Positions 52,154-61,361 of a stretch of 64,000 bases of DNA are shown one piece after another (the first letter of the stretch is position 1; each line of letters begins with the position of its first letter). The notes beneath the pieces are model-generated. The model had not been told where the DNA came from and did not search any database. It saw only the letters and a list, made by a program, of their open reading frames with translations. Made by a program: the position numbers and the translations under genes. This DNA comes from an uncultured Clostridia bacterium (lineage in GTDB: Bacteria; Bacillota; Clostridia; Christensenellales; CAG-138): contig CALVWJ010000004.1 of NCBI GenBank assembly GCA_944366945.1, forward strand, positions 62,001-126,000. Direction: 5' to 3'.

Positions 52154-53413
52154 ATGCATCTATTACTTAAAAAGCTAAATCGGGCATGGAAACGCGCATG
52201 GAGCCGTGTGTGGAACAGCCGCACAAGGAAACGTGCGTGGAGCCGCATGCGGCGTTTTGGGGTGCGCACAAGCCGCACCTTCCGCCGGCTTTCCCTGCGC
52301 GGCAAGCTAATCGTATGCAGCGCTGCAACGCTTTGTGTTGCGCTCGTGGTCACGTGTATTGCGCTGCTTGCCCGGGGTGAAAACACGGCGCTTGCGGAAA
52401 GCCGCGGCGAAGATGGCAGCACCAGCATAAGTGCCATCACCCTTTCACAGAGCGCGCCGGAAGTGGACGTGCTCTCCATCGATATCACGCCGCCACCTAC
52501 GCCGTCTCCCACGCCCGTTCCAACCGCAACCCCTACCCCCGACCCCACGCTTAAGCGCGGCATGGAATCCGAAGCCGTGCAGGAATTGCAGGAACGGCTT
52601 ATGTCCCTAGGCTATTTGGACATCGATGAAAGCACCCTTCTTTATGGGCCTGCAACGGAAGCAGCCGTGCGCTTTTTCCAGCGCCAAGTCAACTTTACAG
52701 AAGAGCTCGGCCTTACCCTCGATATGGACGGTATCGCAGGCCTGCAAACCCTTTCTTTGATTTACAGCGATGATGCCCCCAAATATTGCGTGAAGTTCGG
52801 CATGGAAGGCACGGACATTACCGCCATGCAGGAACAGCTTAAGGATATGGGTTACATGAGCGTTGTAACGGGATATTATGGGGAAACTACTGTGCAGGCC
52901 ATCAAGGACTTCCAGGATCGCAATGGCCTTTCTCCGGATGGCCTGGCTGGAGAGAAAACCTTCAATCTCCTCTATTCCCCCGATGCGCGGGAAAGCGCAA
53001 CCAAAGAGAAGCAGGCGCGCACTGCAGCCAACATCGATAAGATGATTTCCGTTGCAAAGGAGCAGCTGGGCAAGCCCTATGTTCTTGGCGCGCGCGGCCC
53101 CAGTAGCTTCGATTGTTCCGGCCTCGTTTATTATTGCTTGAACCAGGCGGGCAGCAACCGCCGCCGTTTAAATGCAGCAGGTTATTCCCAGGTTTCCGAT
53201 TGGGAAAAGATTACTGATATGGATGATTTGAAGAAGGGTGACCTCATTTGCTTCTACAGCGATAATTTCAGCAAGGTGGGCCACATCGGCATTATCATCA
53301 ACAACAGCGGCGAAATGATCGATGCATCCTCCAGGAATAGTAAAGTGGTACGCCGCACTTATGAATCGTCCTATTGGCGCGAGCATTTCTACTGCGGCCG
53401 CCGTCCCTGGTAA
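52154..53413 (+). CDS. NlpC/P60 peptidoglycan hydrolase with two PG-binding domains
   Basis: A 419-residue anchored cell-wall hydrolase. Residues 1-50 are an Arg/Trp-rich cytoplasmic tail with a repeated RAW(K/S)R pattern, 51-73 a membrane helix, 112-132 a Pro/Thr linker. Two PG_binding_1 domains follow (about 133-205 and 213-275) and then NlpC/P60 (about 290-419) with Cys321 in FDCSG, His377 in VGHIGI and Asp390 as the third polar residue. Family enzymes cut gamma-D-Glu-diaminopimelate bonds. GGAG precedes the ATG; the amidohydrolase gene follows 22 nt later. Confidence 0.9.
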   Translation: MHLLLKKLNRAWKRAWSRVWNSRTRKRAWSRMRRFGVRTSRTFRRLSLRGKLIVCSAATLCVALVVTCIALLARGENTALAESRGEDGSTSISAITLSQSAPEVDVLSIDITPPPTPSPTPVPTATPTPDPTLKRGMESEAVQELQERLMSLGYLDIDESTLLYGPATEAAVRFFQRQVNFTEELGLTLDMDGIAGLQTLSLIYSDDAPKYCVKFGMEGTDITAMQEQLKDMGYMSVVTGYYGETTVQAIKDFQDRNGLSPDGLAGEKTFNLLYSPDARESATKEKQARTAANIDKMISVAKEQLGKPYVLGARGPSSFDCSGLVYYCLNQAGSNRRRLNAAGYSQVSDWEKITDMDDLKKGDLICFYSDNFSKVGHIGIIINNSGEMIDASSRNSKVVRRTYESSYWREHFYCGRRPW

Positions 53414-53435
53414 TAGAACGCTGAAAGGAGATCCC

Positions 53436-54791
53436 ATGCAGCGCATGCTCCTAAAAAACATCCGCGCCGTCGTCACCTGTGACGACGGCGATCGCGTCAT
53501 AAAAAACGCGGATTTGCTGATCGAGGATGGTGTGATCCGTGCTCTCGGCCATAACCTGTGCGCAGAAGCTCCTGTTTTCGATGCTTCTCACATGCTTTGT
53601 TACCCCGGGTTGATCAATACACACCATCACCTCTACCAGATTTTTTCCCGTAACCTTCCTGCTGTGCAGGGCCTTGCGCTATTCGATTGGCTGGTTGCGC
53701 TCTATGAGATCTGGAAAAACCTGGATCGCGATGTCGTGCGCCTCTCTTCGCTCACAGGGCTCGGCGAATTGCTTAAAACCGGCTGCACCACCTGTTTTGA
53801 TCACCATTATGTATTTCCCCACGCTGCAGGCGATCTTCTCATCGATATGCAGTTTGCAGCCGCTGAAGAGCTTGGGATCCGCATGCATGCTGCCCGTGGG
53901 AGCATGGACCTTTCTAGAAAAGACGGCGGTTTACCCCCGGACGGCGTTGTGCAGACCGTCGATGCAATTCTCCGTGACAGCCAGCGCTTGATCGAAGCTT
54001 ACCATGATCCATCATTTGGTTCCATGCGGCAAGTTGTGCTCGCCCCATGTTCCCCGTTTTCCGTTTCGGGTGACCTCATGCGCCAATCAGCGCTGTTGGC
54101 GCGCCAGTTCGGCGTACGCCTGCATACGCACCTATGTGAAACCAGGGACGAGGAGCGTTTTACGCTCGAAGCTTTCGGCATGCGTCCCTTTGCTTATATG
54201 CAGTCCCTTGGTTGGACTGGGCCCGATGTATGGTATGCCCATGGCATCCATTTCAACGACGCCGAGCTTCGTTCCCTTGCTAAAACCGGCACTGGGATTG
54301 CGCATTGTCCCATTTCCAATATGAAGCTTTCCTCTGGCGTGGCGCGCGTGCCTGAAATGCTGCGTCTTAATATCCCCGTGGGGCTTGGCGTAGATGGCAG
54401 TGCCAGCAACGATGGCTCTAACCTTCTTGAAGAAATGCGCGTCTGTTACCTGCTGCACCGCCTCATTTCCGGTGAATCCGCTCTTTCTGGCTATGATGTA
54501 CTCAAGCTTGCAACGCGCGGTGGCGCGCGCTTGCTGGGCCGCACGGACATTGGCCATCTTGCTGTGGGCATGTGCGCGGATTTCTTTTTAATCGACAGCC
54601 GGCGCATCGAGCTTACCGGCGCATCGGAAAGCCCGGAGGCAATGCTTGCAACGGTGGGTTTAAAAGGAGCTGTGGACTATACGTTCGTTGGTGGTCGCAT
54701 GGTAGTACGCAACGGCAGGCTCTGCAATGCCGATGAAGCGGCAATTTCTGGGGAGTCTGCATTAAAGCTTTCACGCTATTGGAGCGCGTAG
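53436..54791 (+). CDS. Amidohydrolase, 8-oxoguanine deaminase-like
   Basis: A 451-residue metal-dependent amidohydrolase of the ATZ/TRZ group. Metal ligands appear in NTHHHLYQ, HTHLCE and AHGIHF and the catalytic Asp in GVDGSASND. The segment RNLPAVQGLALFDWLVALYEIW and the length match bacterial 8-oxoguanine deaminases, which convert 8-oxoguanine to urate; related enzymes act on other purines or triazines. The ATG at 53436 has AAAGGAG; the open frame extends upstream inside the NlpC gene but without a site. The two genes are probably co-transcribed although their functions differ. Confidence 0.85.
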   Translation: MQRMLLKNIRAVVTCDDGDRVIKNADLLIEDGVIRALGHNLCAEAPVFDASHMLCYPGLINTHHHLYQIFSRNLPAVQGLALFDWLVALYEIWKNLDRDVVRLSSLTGLGELLKTGCTTCFDHHYVFPHAAGDLLIDMQFAAAEELGIRMHAARGSMDLSRKDGGLPPDGVVQTVDAILRDSQRLIEAYHDPSFGSMRQVVLAPCSPFSVSGDLMRQSALLARQFGVRLHTHLCETRDEERFTLEAFGMRPFAYMQSLGWTGPDVWYAHGIHFNDAELRSLAKTGTGIAHCPISNMKLSSGVARVPEMLRLNIPVGLGVDGSASNDGSNLLEEMRVCYLLHRLISGESALSGYDVLKLATRGGARLLGRTDIGHLAVGMCADFFLIDSRRIELTGASESPEAMLATVGLKGAVDYTFVGGRMVVRNGRLCNADEAAISGESALKLSRYWSA

Positions 54792-55033
54792 GCAAGCGGG
54801 ATCCTTTTAGGCGAATAGCTTGGGTTGTCAAAAAATGATGCATGCAGTTCTTTCGCGATGTGCGCCCTTCTTTTGCACGTTCTGTGCGGCCAGCAGTATG
54901 CAGAAGCCCCTCGCAAGACCTTTTTGCAGGTTTGCCGCATATCCTCGATATCTATCTACCTTGCATTACCAGATCTGATTGAATACTCTGGATGTTGTAA
55001 CTTGTGAAACCTCAAAAGGGTTCGATATGTTGT

Positions 55034-55069
55034 GCGGCCCGCTACTTAGGCGGGCCGCTTTAGTTTTTT
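55034..55069 (+). terminator. Intrinsic terminator
   Basis: GCGGCCCGC, 7-nt loop, GCGGGCCGC, then TTTAGTTTTTT. It is 240 nt after the amidohydrolase stop and is the first strong terminator for the NlpC-amidohydrolase unit. Confidence 0.85.
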
Positions 55070-55283
55070 CTGTACCTATCAAACACGTTCAGAAGGATTT
55101 CCCACCGTCACCCTACAATGACACCTAAAAGAAACAAGCAGCACGCGTATCGTAGGTTTCACATATCCTGTATTGTGTTTTCACCGCTTTACGATCATGA
55201 ATCTGCTCAAAATTGCAGCGTTTGTATTCAACATTTTCACGATTCTATACAGCAAGGCCTCTTATTTTCAGTCCTTTTTCGGG

Positions 55284-55311
55284 ACAACGTTCCGATAAAG
55301 CGCATATCTTG
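55284..55311 (+). promoter_or_regulatory. Possible sigma-K-type promoter
   Basis: AC, 17 nt, CATATCTTG, compared with the mother-cell sigma-K consensus AC-N16/17-CATANNNTA. It gives a leader of about 55 nt to the DUF11 gene. The consensus is short, so chance is a real possibility. Confidence 0.25.
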
Positions 55312-55371
55312 AAGAAGGGAGCGAGCAATTTCTCCCGCGTGAGAGATTATTATAGAAATGAGGAACGCAAT

Positions 55372-56241
55372 ATGGCAACCCAAATTACCAATCAAGCAAC
55401 GCTGACTTACCAATATGGGAGCACGACAGGAACCGCATCGTCAAACATTGCAACGGTAATCCTGCGCGGGCCCCTAAGCATGGTAAAAACATCGCTCGAC
55501 GCCACCTACCGGGCTGGGCAGGATATCACCTATATCGTAACCATGACCAACAGCGGCACCTGCGCGCTGACAGACGTAACAGTGACCGATACGCTCGGCA
55601 CATACACGATTGCCGGCGGAGGCACTTCCGTTATGCCCCTTACCTTTATTGGGCCGGCACTGCTTTATGTCAATGGCGCGCCTGCCGGGTCGGTCACCCC
55701 TGTTGTTGGCAACCGGAACATCCAGTTCACCATTCCTTCGCTAGCTCCAGGCGCGAACGCAATGATCCTTTACAAAACCTCGGTCAATGAATACGCGCCT
55801 CTTTTCCAGGGCGCATCCATTACAAACACAATTTCCATCACGGCATGCGGTCTTGCAGAACCGTTGCAGGACTCGCACACCATTATTGCGGAAGGTTATG
55901 CAGATGTGAGCATCTTAAAGCACATGTCGCCAGATCCTGTAACGGGCGGCGGCGTTTTAACCTATACCTTCTCGCTGCAGAACTACGGCAATATGGAAGC
56001 CGCGAACGTGGTTTTGCGGGATGCCTTCCGCCCCGCGCCTTCCAACCTTACCGTTTCCATCAATGGCGCGACCATTCCAAGCGGGGACTACTCCTACTCC
56101 AACGGCGTACTGACATTGCCTGCCCAAGGGGCTGCTACGTCGCTCGCAATCCCAAGCGCGGTCTTTACGCAGGATCCTGTCACAGGCGTTGTAAGCGTCA
56201 GCCCGGGCACAGCGACTGTGACTGTAAGCGGGACGGTATAA
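55372..56241 (+). CDS. DUF11-domain beta-sandwich protein without signal peptide
   Basis: A 289-residue Thr/Val/Gly-rich protein with two DUF11 (conserved repeat) domains: about 40-175, beginning TSLDATYRAGQDITYIVTMTN, and about 180-289, beginning SILKHMSPDPVTGGGVLTYTF. Each carries the VTVTDTLG- or VVLRDAF-type strand. There is no signal peptide, membrane helix or sorting signal, so it is either released in the cytoplasm (as a spore-coat protein would be in the mother cell) or exported unconventionally. The ATG at 55372 has GAGGAACG upstream and a typical MATQITNQATLTYQYG start. Function is unknown. Confidence 0.8.
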   Translation: MATQITNQATLTYQYGSTTGTASSNIATVILRGPLSMVKTSLDATYRAGQDITYIVTMTNSGTCALTDVTVTDTLGTYTIAGGGTSVMPLTFIGPALLYVNGAPAGSVTPVVGNRNIQFTIPSLAPGANAMILYKTSVNEYAPLFQGASITNTISITACGLAEPLQDSHTIIAEGYADVSILKHMSPDPVTGGGVLTYTFSLQNYGNMEAANVVLRDAFRPAPSNLTVSINGATIPSGDYSYSNGVLTLPAQGAATSLAIPSAVFTQDPVTGVVSVSPGTATVTVSGTV

Positions 56242-56376
56242 GCGCATATGCGCGCATGCCTTTTTCCGTATTTCTAGGAAATGGCAGAGCACGCTATGCT
56301 TTCTAACTCTCCGGAGATTGTGGGGCAGCATCACTGCGCTGGGTATTTTTTGCTCAGTATAACTTATATAGTGAAC

Positions 56377-56400
56377 AAAGGAGCGCATCAGCGCTCCTTT
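56377..56400. terminator. Terminator after the DUF11 gene
   Basis: AAAGGAGCGC-ATCA-GCGCTCCTTT, a perfect 10-bp stem, 135 nt after the stop; the T run is short on either strand. Confidence 0.65.
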
Positions 56401-56588
56401 GAATCTATCAAAATACGGTTTGCCACTGGCCCGCCCGAGTTTTCATGCCGTCCTTATTATGCCTGGATGCGGCCGCATACTATGCACAGGCGAATCTCCC
56501 GGTTTCTAAGGACTTTATGAATGTCCCGCATGGTTTGTCAAATCCAATGCAGGCCTTCCCCGGAGATTGGCCGTAGAAGCAAGACGCT

Positions 56589-56612
56589 AAAGGAGCGCCG
56601 CTGCGCCCCTTT
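56589..56612 (-). terminator. Terminator of the alpha operon
   Basis: On the minus strand AAAGGGGCGC, 4-nt loop, GCGCTCCTTT (one mismatch), 18 nt after the rplQ stop. Confidence 0.7.
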
Positions 56613-56630
56613 GCTTGTTTCAAATAGATT

Positions 56631-57122
56631 TTAGATCAACTCGATTACGGCCATTTCCGTTGCATCGCCGCGGCGGGGTCCCAGCTTCAGTACGCGGGTA
56701 TAGCCGCCAGTGCGGCCGTCATACTTAGGCGCGATCTCCCGGAACAGCTTTTCCACAACGGGATGCGGCGTTTCCTTGGCGCGCTTTGCGTATTCGGTCT
56801 TGGTTTCCTTTTCCTTGCGGGGCAGGGGAATATCGTAGAGATACGCCATGATCTGCCGGCGCGCATGAAGCTTGGAAGGCAGGTCGTTGACCTTCTCCAC
56901 CTTCACAACCTGCTGCTTATCGTTGCGGGTTTCCTTTTCAACGGTAACGGTATTCTTATATTCCTTCACAGCGAGAGTAATCAGCTTCTCTGCGATGGGG
57001 CGGATTTCCTTTGCACGGGCTTCAGTGGTCACGATTTTGCCGTTCCAAAGAAGCGCGGTGGTCAAGTTCCGGAGCATGGCGCTGCGCTGATCGCTCGCCC
57101 GACCAAGTTTGCGGTTAGGCAT
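56631..57122 (-). CDS. rplQ: 50S ribosomal protein L17
   Basis: L17 binds the 23S rRNA near the exit tunnel. The N-terminus ([20 protein letters not shown]) and the C-terminal [20 protein letters not shown] are standard, but at 163 residues it is about 40 longer than usual (110-127). The extra part is a charged insertion around residues 55-100 (from [15 protein letters not shown] to [13 protein letters not shown]). It is the last gene of the alpha operon, 17 nt after rpoA, ending in the hairpin at 56589-56612. Confidence 0.96.
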   Translation of the reverse strand: MPNRKLGRASDQRSAMLRNLTTALLWNGKIVTTEARAKEIRPIAEKLITLAVKEYKNTVTVEKETRNDKQQVVKVEKVNDLPSKLHARRQIMAYLYDIPLPRKEKETKTEYAKRAKETPHPVVEKLFREIAPKYDGRTGGYTRVLKLGPRRGDATEMAVIELI

Positions 57123-57139
57123 TGAAACTTCCTCCTTAA

Positions 57140-58081
57140 TTAGTCTTCGTTATGCCGGAGCGAAAGGCCCAGTCCGACTAGTTTTTGCTGGACTTCCTCA
57201 AGCGACTTGCGGCCGAGGTTGCGGACCTTCATCATCTCTTCCTCATTGCGCATCACCAGTTCCTCAACGGTGTTGATGCCCGCGCGCTTGAGGCAGTTAT
57301 AGGAGCGGACGGAAAGGTCAAGCTCCTCAATGGTCATTTCAAGGATCTTTTCCTTCTTATCCTCTTCCTTTTCGACCATAATCTCCACGCCCTGCACATG
57401 CTCTGTCAAGTTGATGAACAGCATCAGATGCTCTGTGAGGATCTTCGCCGCAAGGCTCACAGCCTCGTCCGGCTTAATGCTGCCATCTGTCCAAACCTCG
57501 AGGGTAAGCATGTCGTAGTCCGTAATCTGGCCTACGCGCGTATCCTCCACGCGGAAGTTGACCTTGCGGATCGGGGTGAATATGGAGTCAATTGCGATCT
57601 GGCCGATGGGCATATCGGGCTTTTTGTTCTTGTCTGCAGAAACATAGCCGCGCCCGCGTTCGAGGATGATCTCCATATAGAGCCTGGCGTTGGGGCCAAG
57701 GGTTGCGATATGCAGCTCGGGATTTACGATTTCCACATCCGCATCAGCAATGATGTCGCCAGCCTTGACTTCGCATTCGCCACGAGCGTCGATGATAACC
57801 TTTTTCGCCCCTTCACTATGCAACTTGACGCACAGCTCCTTGATGTTGAGGACGATCTCGGTTACGTCTTCCTTGACGCCTTCTACCGTGGAAAACTCAT
57901 GCAGGACACCGTCAATTTTGATGGAAGAGGCGGCAACGCCCGGCAGGGAGGAAAGCAGCACCCTGCGCAGAGAATTGCCCAGCGTTGTGCCAAACCCGCG
58001 CTCAAGCGGCTCCACAACGAACTTTCCATAATCCTCGGCAAGCTCCATGCATTCGATTTTCGGTCTTTCAATTTCTATCAT
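57140..58081 (-). CDS. rpoA: RNA polymerase alpha subunit
   Basis: Alpha dimerises to nucleate RNA polymerase assembly and its C-terminal domain contacts promoters and activators. From the ATG at 58081 (GAGGGGAAGAGAG) it has 313 residues. The N-terminal domain has the conserved [20 protein letters not shown]; the C-terminal domain has [23 protein letters not shown] and [12 protein letters not shown] with the residues that bind UP elements. Gene order rpsM-rpsK-rpsD-rpoA-rplQ is the classical Gram-positive alpha operon. Confidence 0.98.
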   Translation of the reverse strand: MIEIERPKIECMELAEDYGKFVVEPLERGFGTTLGNSLRRVLLSSLPGVAASSIKIDGVLHEFSTVEGVKEDVTEIVLNIKELCVKLHSEGAKKVIIDARGECEVKAGDIIADADVEIVNPELHIATLGPNARLYMEIILERGRGYVSADKNKKPDMPIGQIAIDSIFTPIRKVNFRVEDTRVGQITDYDMLTLEVWTDGSIKPDEAVSLAAKILTEHLMLFINLTEHVQGVEIMVEKEEDKKEKILEMTIEELDLSVRSYNCLKRAGINTVEELVMRNEEEMMKVRNLGRKSLEEVQQKLVGLGLSLRHNED

Positions 58082-58141
58082 TCTCTCTTCCCCTCTCTTG
58101 ATTCTGGTCAGTCGATTAGGGCAATGGGGCAACTTTAACGA

Positions 58142-58771
58142 TTACCTGGAGTAGAACTCGACAATCAAGTGCTCCTCGATGGTAAGGTCGATATCGTCGC
58201 GCTGCGGCATTGCAGCGATCTTGCCAGTAAGGTTCTCCGCATCAAGCTCCAGCCACTTCGGGATCGGCTTGCTCGCGCCCTGCTCGCGCAGTTCCTTGAG
58301 CTGCTCGATATCGCGGCTGCGCTCGCGCACTGTGATAACCTGGCCCGGTTTTACCAGATAAGAAGCGATGTCCACTTTCTTACCATCTACCAGGATATGG
58401 CCATGGGTAACCATCTGGCGCGCCATGGGGCGGCTCGGCGCCAGCGCAAGGCGGTAAACCACGTTGTCCAGCCTGCGTTCAAGCAAGCAGAGCATGTTTT
58501 CGCCCGTTACGCCGCGCATGTTGCTGGCCATCTCATAATACTTGCGGAACTGGGATTCGAGGATGCCATAGGCGCGGCGGCACTTCTGCTTCTCGCGAAG
58601 CTGCAGGCCGTATTCGCTCTGCTTCCTCTGCCTTGCCTGGCCATGCTGGCCTGGCGGGGTGTGGCGCTTGACCACCGCGCACTTCGCGGTATAGCAACGG
58701 TCGCCCTTGAGGAAAAGCTTCTGGCCTTCCCGGCGGCACTGCCTGCAAACGGAATCCGTATATCTTGCCAT
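58142..58771 (-). CDS. rpsD: 30S ribosomal protein S4
   Basis: S4 nucleates 30S assembly on the 5' domain of 16S rRNA and in many bacteria is an autogenous translational repressor. From the ATG at 58771 it has 209 residues. It is the zinc-binding form, with Cys9, Cys12, Cys26 and Cys31 near the N-terminus, followed by [14 protein letters not shown] and the S4 RNA-binding domain ([23 protein letters not shown]). The ribosome binding site is AAGGAGGC. Its placement in the alpha operon makes it a candidate ligand for the rpsM leader. Confidence 0.97.
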   Translation of the reverse strand: MARYTDSVCRQCRREGQKLFLKGDRCYTAKCAVVKRHTPPGQHGQARQRKQSEYGLQLREKQKCRRAYGILESQFRKYYEMASNMRGVTGENMLCLLERRLDNVVYRLALAPSRPMARQMVTHGHILVDGKKVDIASYLVKPGQVITVRERSRDIEQLKELREQGASKPIPKWLELDAENLTGKIAAMPQRDDIDLTIEEHLIVEFYSR

Positions 58772-58785
58772 TGTCGTCTGCCTCC

Positions 58786-59193
58786 TTAAACTCTTCTGCG
58801 CTTGGGCGGGCGGCATCCGTTATGCGGGATGGGCGTCACGTCCTTGATCATGTTGACCTCAAGGCCAGCCGTCTGAAGGGCGCGGATTGCCGCTTCACGG
58901 CCGGAGCCCGGGCCTTTCACATAAACTTCGACCGTGCGCAGGCCATGCTCCATGGCTGCCTTTGCAGCGGTTTCGGAAGCCATCTGCGCCGCGAACGGGG
59001 TGCTCTTTCTGGAGCCGCGGAACCCGAGGCCACCAGCAGACGCCCAGGAAATCGCGTTGCCCTGGAGATCCGTGATGGTAACCATCGTGTTATTGAAGGA
59101 GGAGCGGATATGCACCGCGCCGCGTTCGATGTTCTTCTTTTCACGGCGTTTGCGGGCGCCGGCCTTCTTGACTTTGCCTTTTGCTGCTGCCAT
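58786..59193 (-). CDS. rpsK: 30S ribosomal protein S11
   Basis: S11 lines the platform of the small subunit near the mRNA exit. The 135-residue protein has the conserved [26 protein letters not shown] and [14 protein letters not shown] stretches and ends [10 protein letters not shown]. The basic N-terminal extension ([17 protein letters not shown]) is within family range. It is 15 nt after rpsM and 14 nt before rpsD, with AAAGGAGGAGA as the ribosome binding site. Confidence 0.98.
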   Translation of the reverse strand: MAAAKGKVKKAGARKRREKKNIERGAVHIRSSFNNTMVTITDLQGNAISWASAGGLGFRGSRKSTPFAAQMASETAAKAAMEHGLRTVEVYVKGPGSGREAAIRALQTAGLEVNMIKDVTPIPHNGCRPPKRRRV

Positions 59194-59208
59194 TTTACGT
59201 CTCCTCCT

Positions 59209-59577
59209 TTACTTCTTTCTTCCGCCCACAGTGCGCTTGGGTCCCTTACGGGTACGGGCGTTCTGCTTGGTGCTCTGGCCGCGAACCGGGAGCCCCTTGC
59301 GGTGCCGGACACCGCGGTAGCAGCCGATTTCAATGAGCCGCTTGATGTTCATGGAAGTTTCACGGCGAAGGTCGCCTTCCACCTTTAGGTTGTGGTCAAT
59401 GTAGTCTCTGAGTTTTGCAACGTCTGCCTCGGACAGATCGCGTACGCGGATGTCCGGGTCAACGCCGGTGGCTGCGAGGATGTCGGACGCGGTTTTGCGG
59501 CCGATCCCGAAGATGTAGGTAAGGCCGATTTCGACCCGCTTGTCCCTGGGCAGGTCCACGCCAGCAATACGTGCCAT
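59209..59577 (-). CDS. rpsM: 30S ribosomal protein S13
   Basis: S13 sits at the head of the small subunit and contacts the P-site tRNA and L5. From the ATG at 59577 (CGGAGGTAAAC) it has 122 residues beginning [20 protein letters not shown] and ending in the basic tail [15 protein letters not shown]. The conserved [11 protein letters not shown] and [10 protein letters not shown] are intact. It is the first gene of the alpha operon here, preceded by its own promoter and a structured leader. Confidence 0.98.
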   Translation of the reverse strand: MARIAGVDLPRDKRVEIGLTYIFGIGRKTASDILAATGVDPDIRVRDLSEADVAKLRDYIDHNLKVEGDLRRETSMNIKRLIEIGCYRGVRHRKGLPVRGQSTKQNARTRKGPKRTVGGRKK

Positions 59578-59777
59578 AAAGTTTACCTCCGAAAAATTTG
59601 GTGTATGGGGTCTCGCCAGTTCCAAGCGCGGTCAACGCCTGGCAGCCGCACTGGCGAGTGGTTTCCTCTATTAGAACTCCGCTCCGCATTTTCCGAAACG
59701 GCACGAAGCAGATTTCTAATATGTCATGCAGCTCTCACTGCCTGACGAAGCCTGGGAAGGCAGGCTCGAAACAACTA
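59578..59777 (-). promoter_or_regulatory. Structured rpsM leader, candidate ribosomal-protein autoregulatory element
   Basis: The leader of about 190 nt contains two elements on the minus strand. Distal: CTGCCT / AGGCAG (59738-59763). Proximal: CTCGCCAGT / ACTGGCGAG (arms 59650-59658 and 59612-59620), enclosing a second helix CCAGGCG / CGCUUGG with one G-U pair (59622-59628 with 59636-59642). The proximal hairpin ends about 34 nt before the start codon, just ahead of CGGAGG. It is the right place for feedback control by a protein of this operon. Confidence 0.6.
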
Positions 59778-59807
59778 ATTGTACCATTATTCAGCATGGA
59801 TTTGCAA
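59778..59807 (-). promoter_or_regulatory. Promoter of the alpha operon
   Basis: On the minus strand TTGCAA, 18 nt, TACAAT in an AT-rich region, directly downstream of the rpmJ terminator. Confidence 0.7.
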
Positions 59808-59895
59808 TAGATTTTTCCCATTTTACCGGGCATTATCCATTTTTCCCTGCTTTTTCCAGTACACTCCTGCTATTTTTCTGCTATGCAGATGGCAG

Positions 59896-59929
59896 GAAAA
59901 CGCGCGCATGGCGCATAGCGCCGTGCGCG
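59896..59929 (-). terminator. Terminator after rpmJ
   Basis: A 12-bp G+C stem with one mismatch (59903-59914 with 59918-59929) and an ATA loop, followed on the minus strand by CGTTTTCC. It ends the spc-type operon 18 nt after rpmJ. Confidence 0.7.
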
Positions 59930-59946
59930 TGGGCATCAGAAGCGGT

Positions 59947-60301
<355 letters not shown>

Positions 60302-60302
60302 G

Positions 60303-60590
60303 CTATCCCTCCTTCTTGTCCTCGGTTTCCTGGCCTAGGGCGAGCGCCCTGCGCAGCGCGGCGTCCGCCGTGCCGCCCGTTGCCGCAAGCATTTGGGCAA
60401 GGTTTTCCACGCATCTGTGTTCAAAGCATAAATGCTTGAGCTTTTTTTTCTTTGCGTGGGCAATCTTCCGCATGTTGCCATCCGCAATGCGCACATGCGC
60501 ATCATCCTCAATGGCAATCACCACAAAGCGGCGCCCTTTATCACGCCCTGCCTTGGATTGAACGATCCTTCCAACCAGTTCGCTGGTCAT
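60303..60590 (-). CDS. KOW-domain RNA-binding protein (L14e-like)
   Basis: A 95-residue basic protein with an N-terminal KOW/SH3-like fold: [20 protein letters not shown], then a basic segment [11 protein letters not shown]. It resembles the eukaryotic/archaeal L14e/L6e type and is widespread between map and infA in Clostridia, where it is presumed to be ribosome-associated; the exact role is not established. It lies 12 nt after map and one base before infA. Confidence 0.9.
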   Translation of the reverse strand: MTSELVGRIVQSKAGRDKGRRFVVIAIEDDAHVRIADGNMRKIAHAKKKKLKHLCFEHRCVENLAQMLAATGGTADAALRRALALGQETEDKKEG

Positions 60591-60602
60591 GCCGACTCCT
60601 CC

Positions 60603-61361
60603 TTATAGGGTAAGGAGCACCGGCTCGCCTTCTGTAATAGCGACCGTGTTCTCATAATGGGCGCTCGGGCGGCCATCCCGCGTTTCAATCGTCCAGCCAT
60701 CCTGCAGTTGCACGACTTCCCAAGTGCCGAGATTAATCATGGGTTCGATTGCAATCACCATGCCTGGCACCAGGGGCGCGCCACGCCCCATCCTCCGATC
60801 CACGAAGTTGGGCACATCGGGCGGTTCATGCATCTCCCGGCCAATGCCATGGCCGACAAGATCCCGCACCACTCCATATCCATGCGCTTCTGCATGCTTC
60901 TGAACCGCTGCGCCTATATCGGCAATGTGATAGCCTGCTCGCGCAAACTTTAGCCCTTCAAAAAAGCATTCGCGCGTGACCGCAACGAGTTTTTGCACTT
61001 CTTCCGGAACATTGCCGATAAGAAGTGTTCGCGCGGCGTCGCCATGGAATCCTTCCAGCTTCGCACCGACATCGATGCTCAAAATATCCCCATCGCGGAG
61101 TTTATACTTCCCTGGAATGCCGTGCACCACCTGCTGGTTCACGGACGCACAGATGCTCTTGGGATACCCGTTATAGTGCAGGAAAGACGGATACGCGCCT
61201 TGTTCACGGATATAAGCTTCGGCGATGCGGTCGAGTTCTTCCGTAGTCATCCCAACGGTTGCCTGGCTGGAAAGCAGCTCCAGGGTTTCCTTAACGATGT
61301 TGCCGGCTGCCTTCATCTTTGCAAGATCAGCCTCGCTCTTAAGCGTGATCCGCCCAATCAT
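60603..61361 (-). CDS. map: Type I methionine aminopeptidase
   Basis: Removes the initiator methionine from nascent proteins. The 252-residue enzyme has all metal ligands: Asp in SIDVGAKL, Asp in FHGDAART, His in GHGIGREMHE, Glu in AIEPM and Glu in YENTVAIT, and the substrate His in VVHGIPG. The start overlaps the adk stop by 4 bp. It belongs to the secY-adk-map group of the spc operon. Confidence 0.97.
   Translation of the reverse strand: MIGRITLKSEADLAKMKAAGNIVKETLELLSSQATVGMTTEELDRIAEAYIREQGAYPSFLHYNGYPKSICASVNQQVVHGIPGKYKLRDGDILSIDVGAKLEGFHGDAARTLLIGNVPEEVQKLVAVTRECFFEGLKFARAGYHIADIGAAVQKHAEAHGYGVVRDLVGHGIGREMHEPPDVPNFVDRRMGRGAPLVPGMVIAIEPMINLGTWEVVQLQDGWTIETRDGRPSAHYENTVAITEGEPVLLTL

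Larger units (their letters stand above)
54792..55371. other. Intergenic stretch with terminator and possible late sporulation promoter
   Basis: 580 nt without a supported gene; two short open frames (54825-55007, 55118-55312) lack ribosome binding sites. TTGTCAAAAAA at about 54827 resembles a sequence after the acetyltransferase gene. The terminator at 55034-55069 and the sigma-K-like site at 55284-55311 lie within it. Confidence 0.4.
56242..56630. other. Intergenic stretch between convergent units
   Basis: 389 nt holding only the two terminator hairpins (56377-56400 and 56589-56612), whose stems share AAAGGAGCGC; no gene is supported. Confidence 0.45.
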
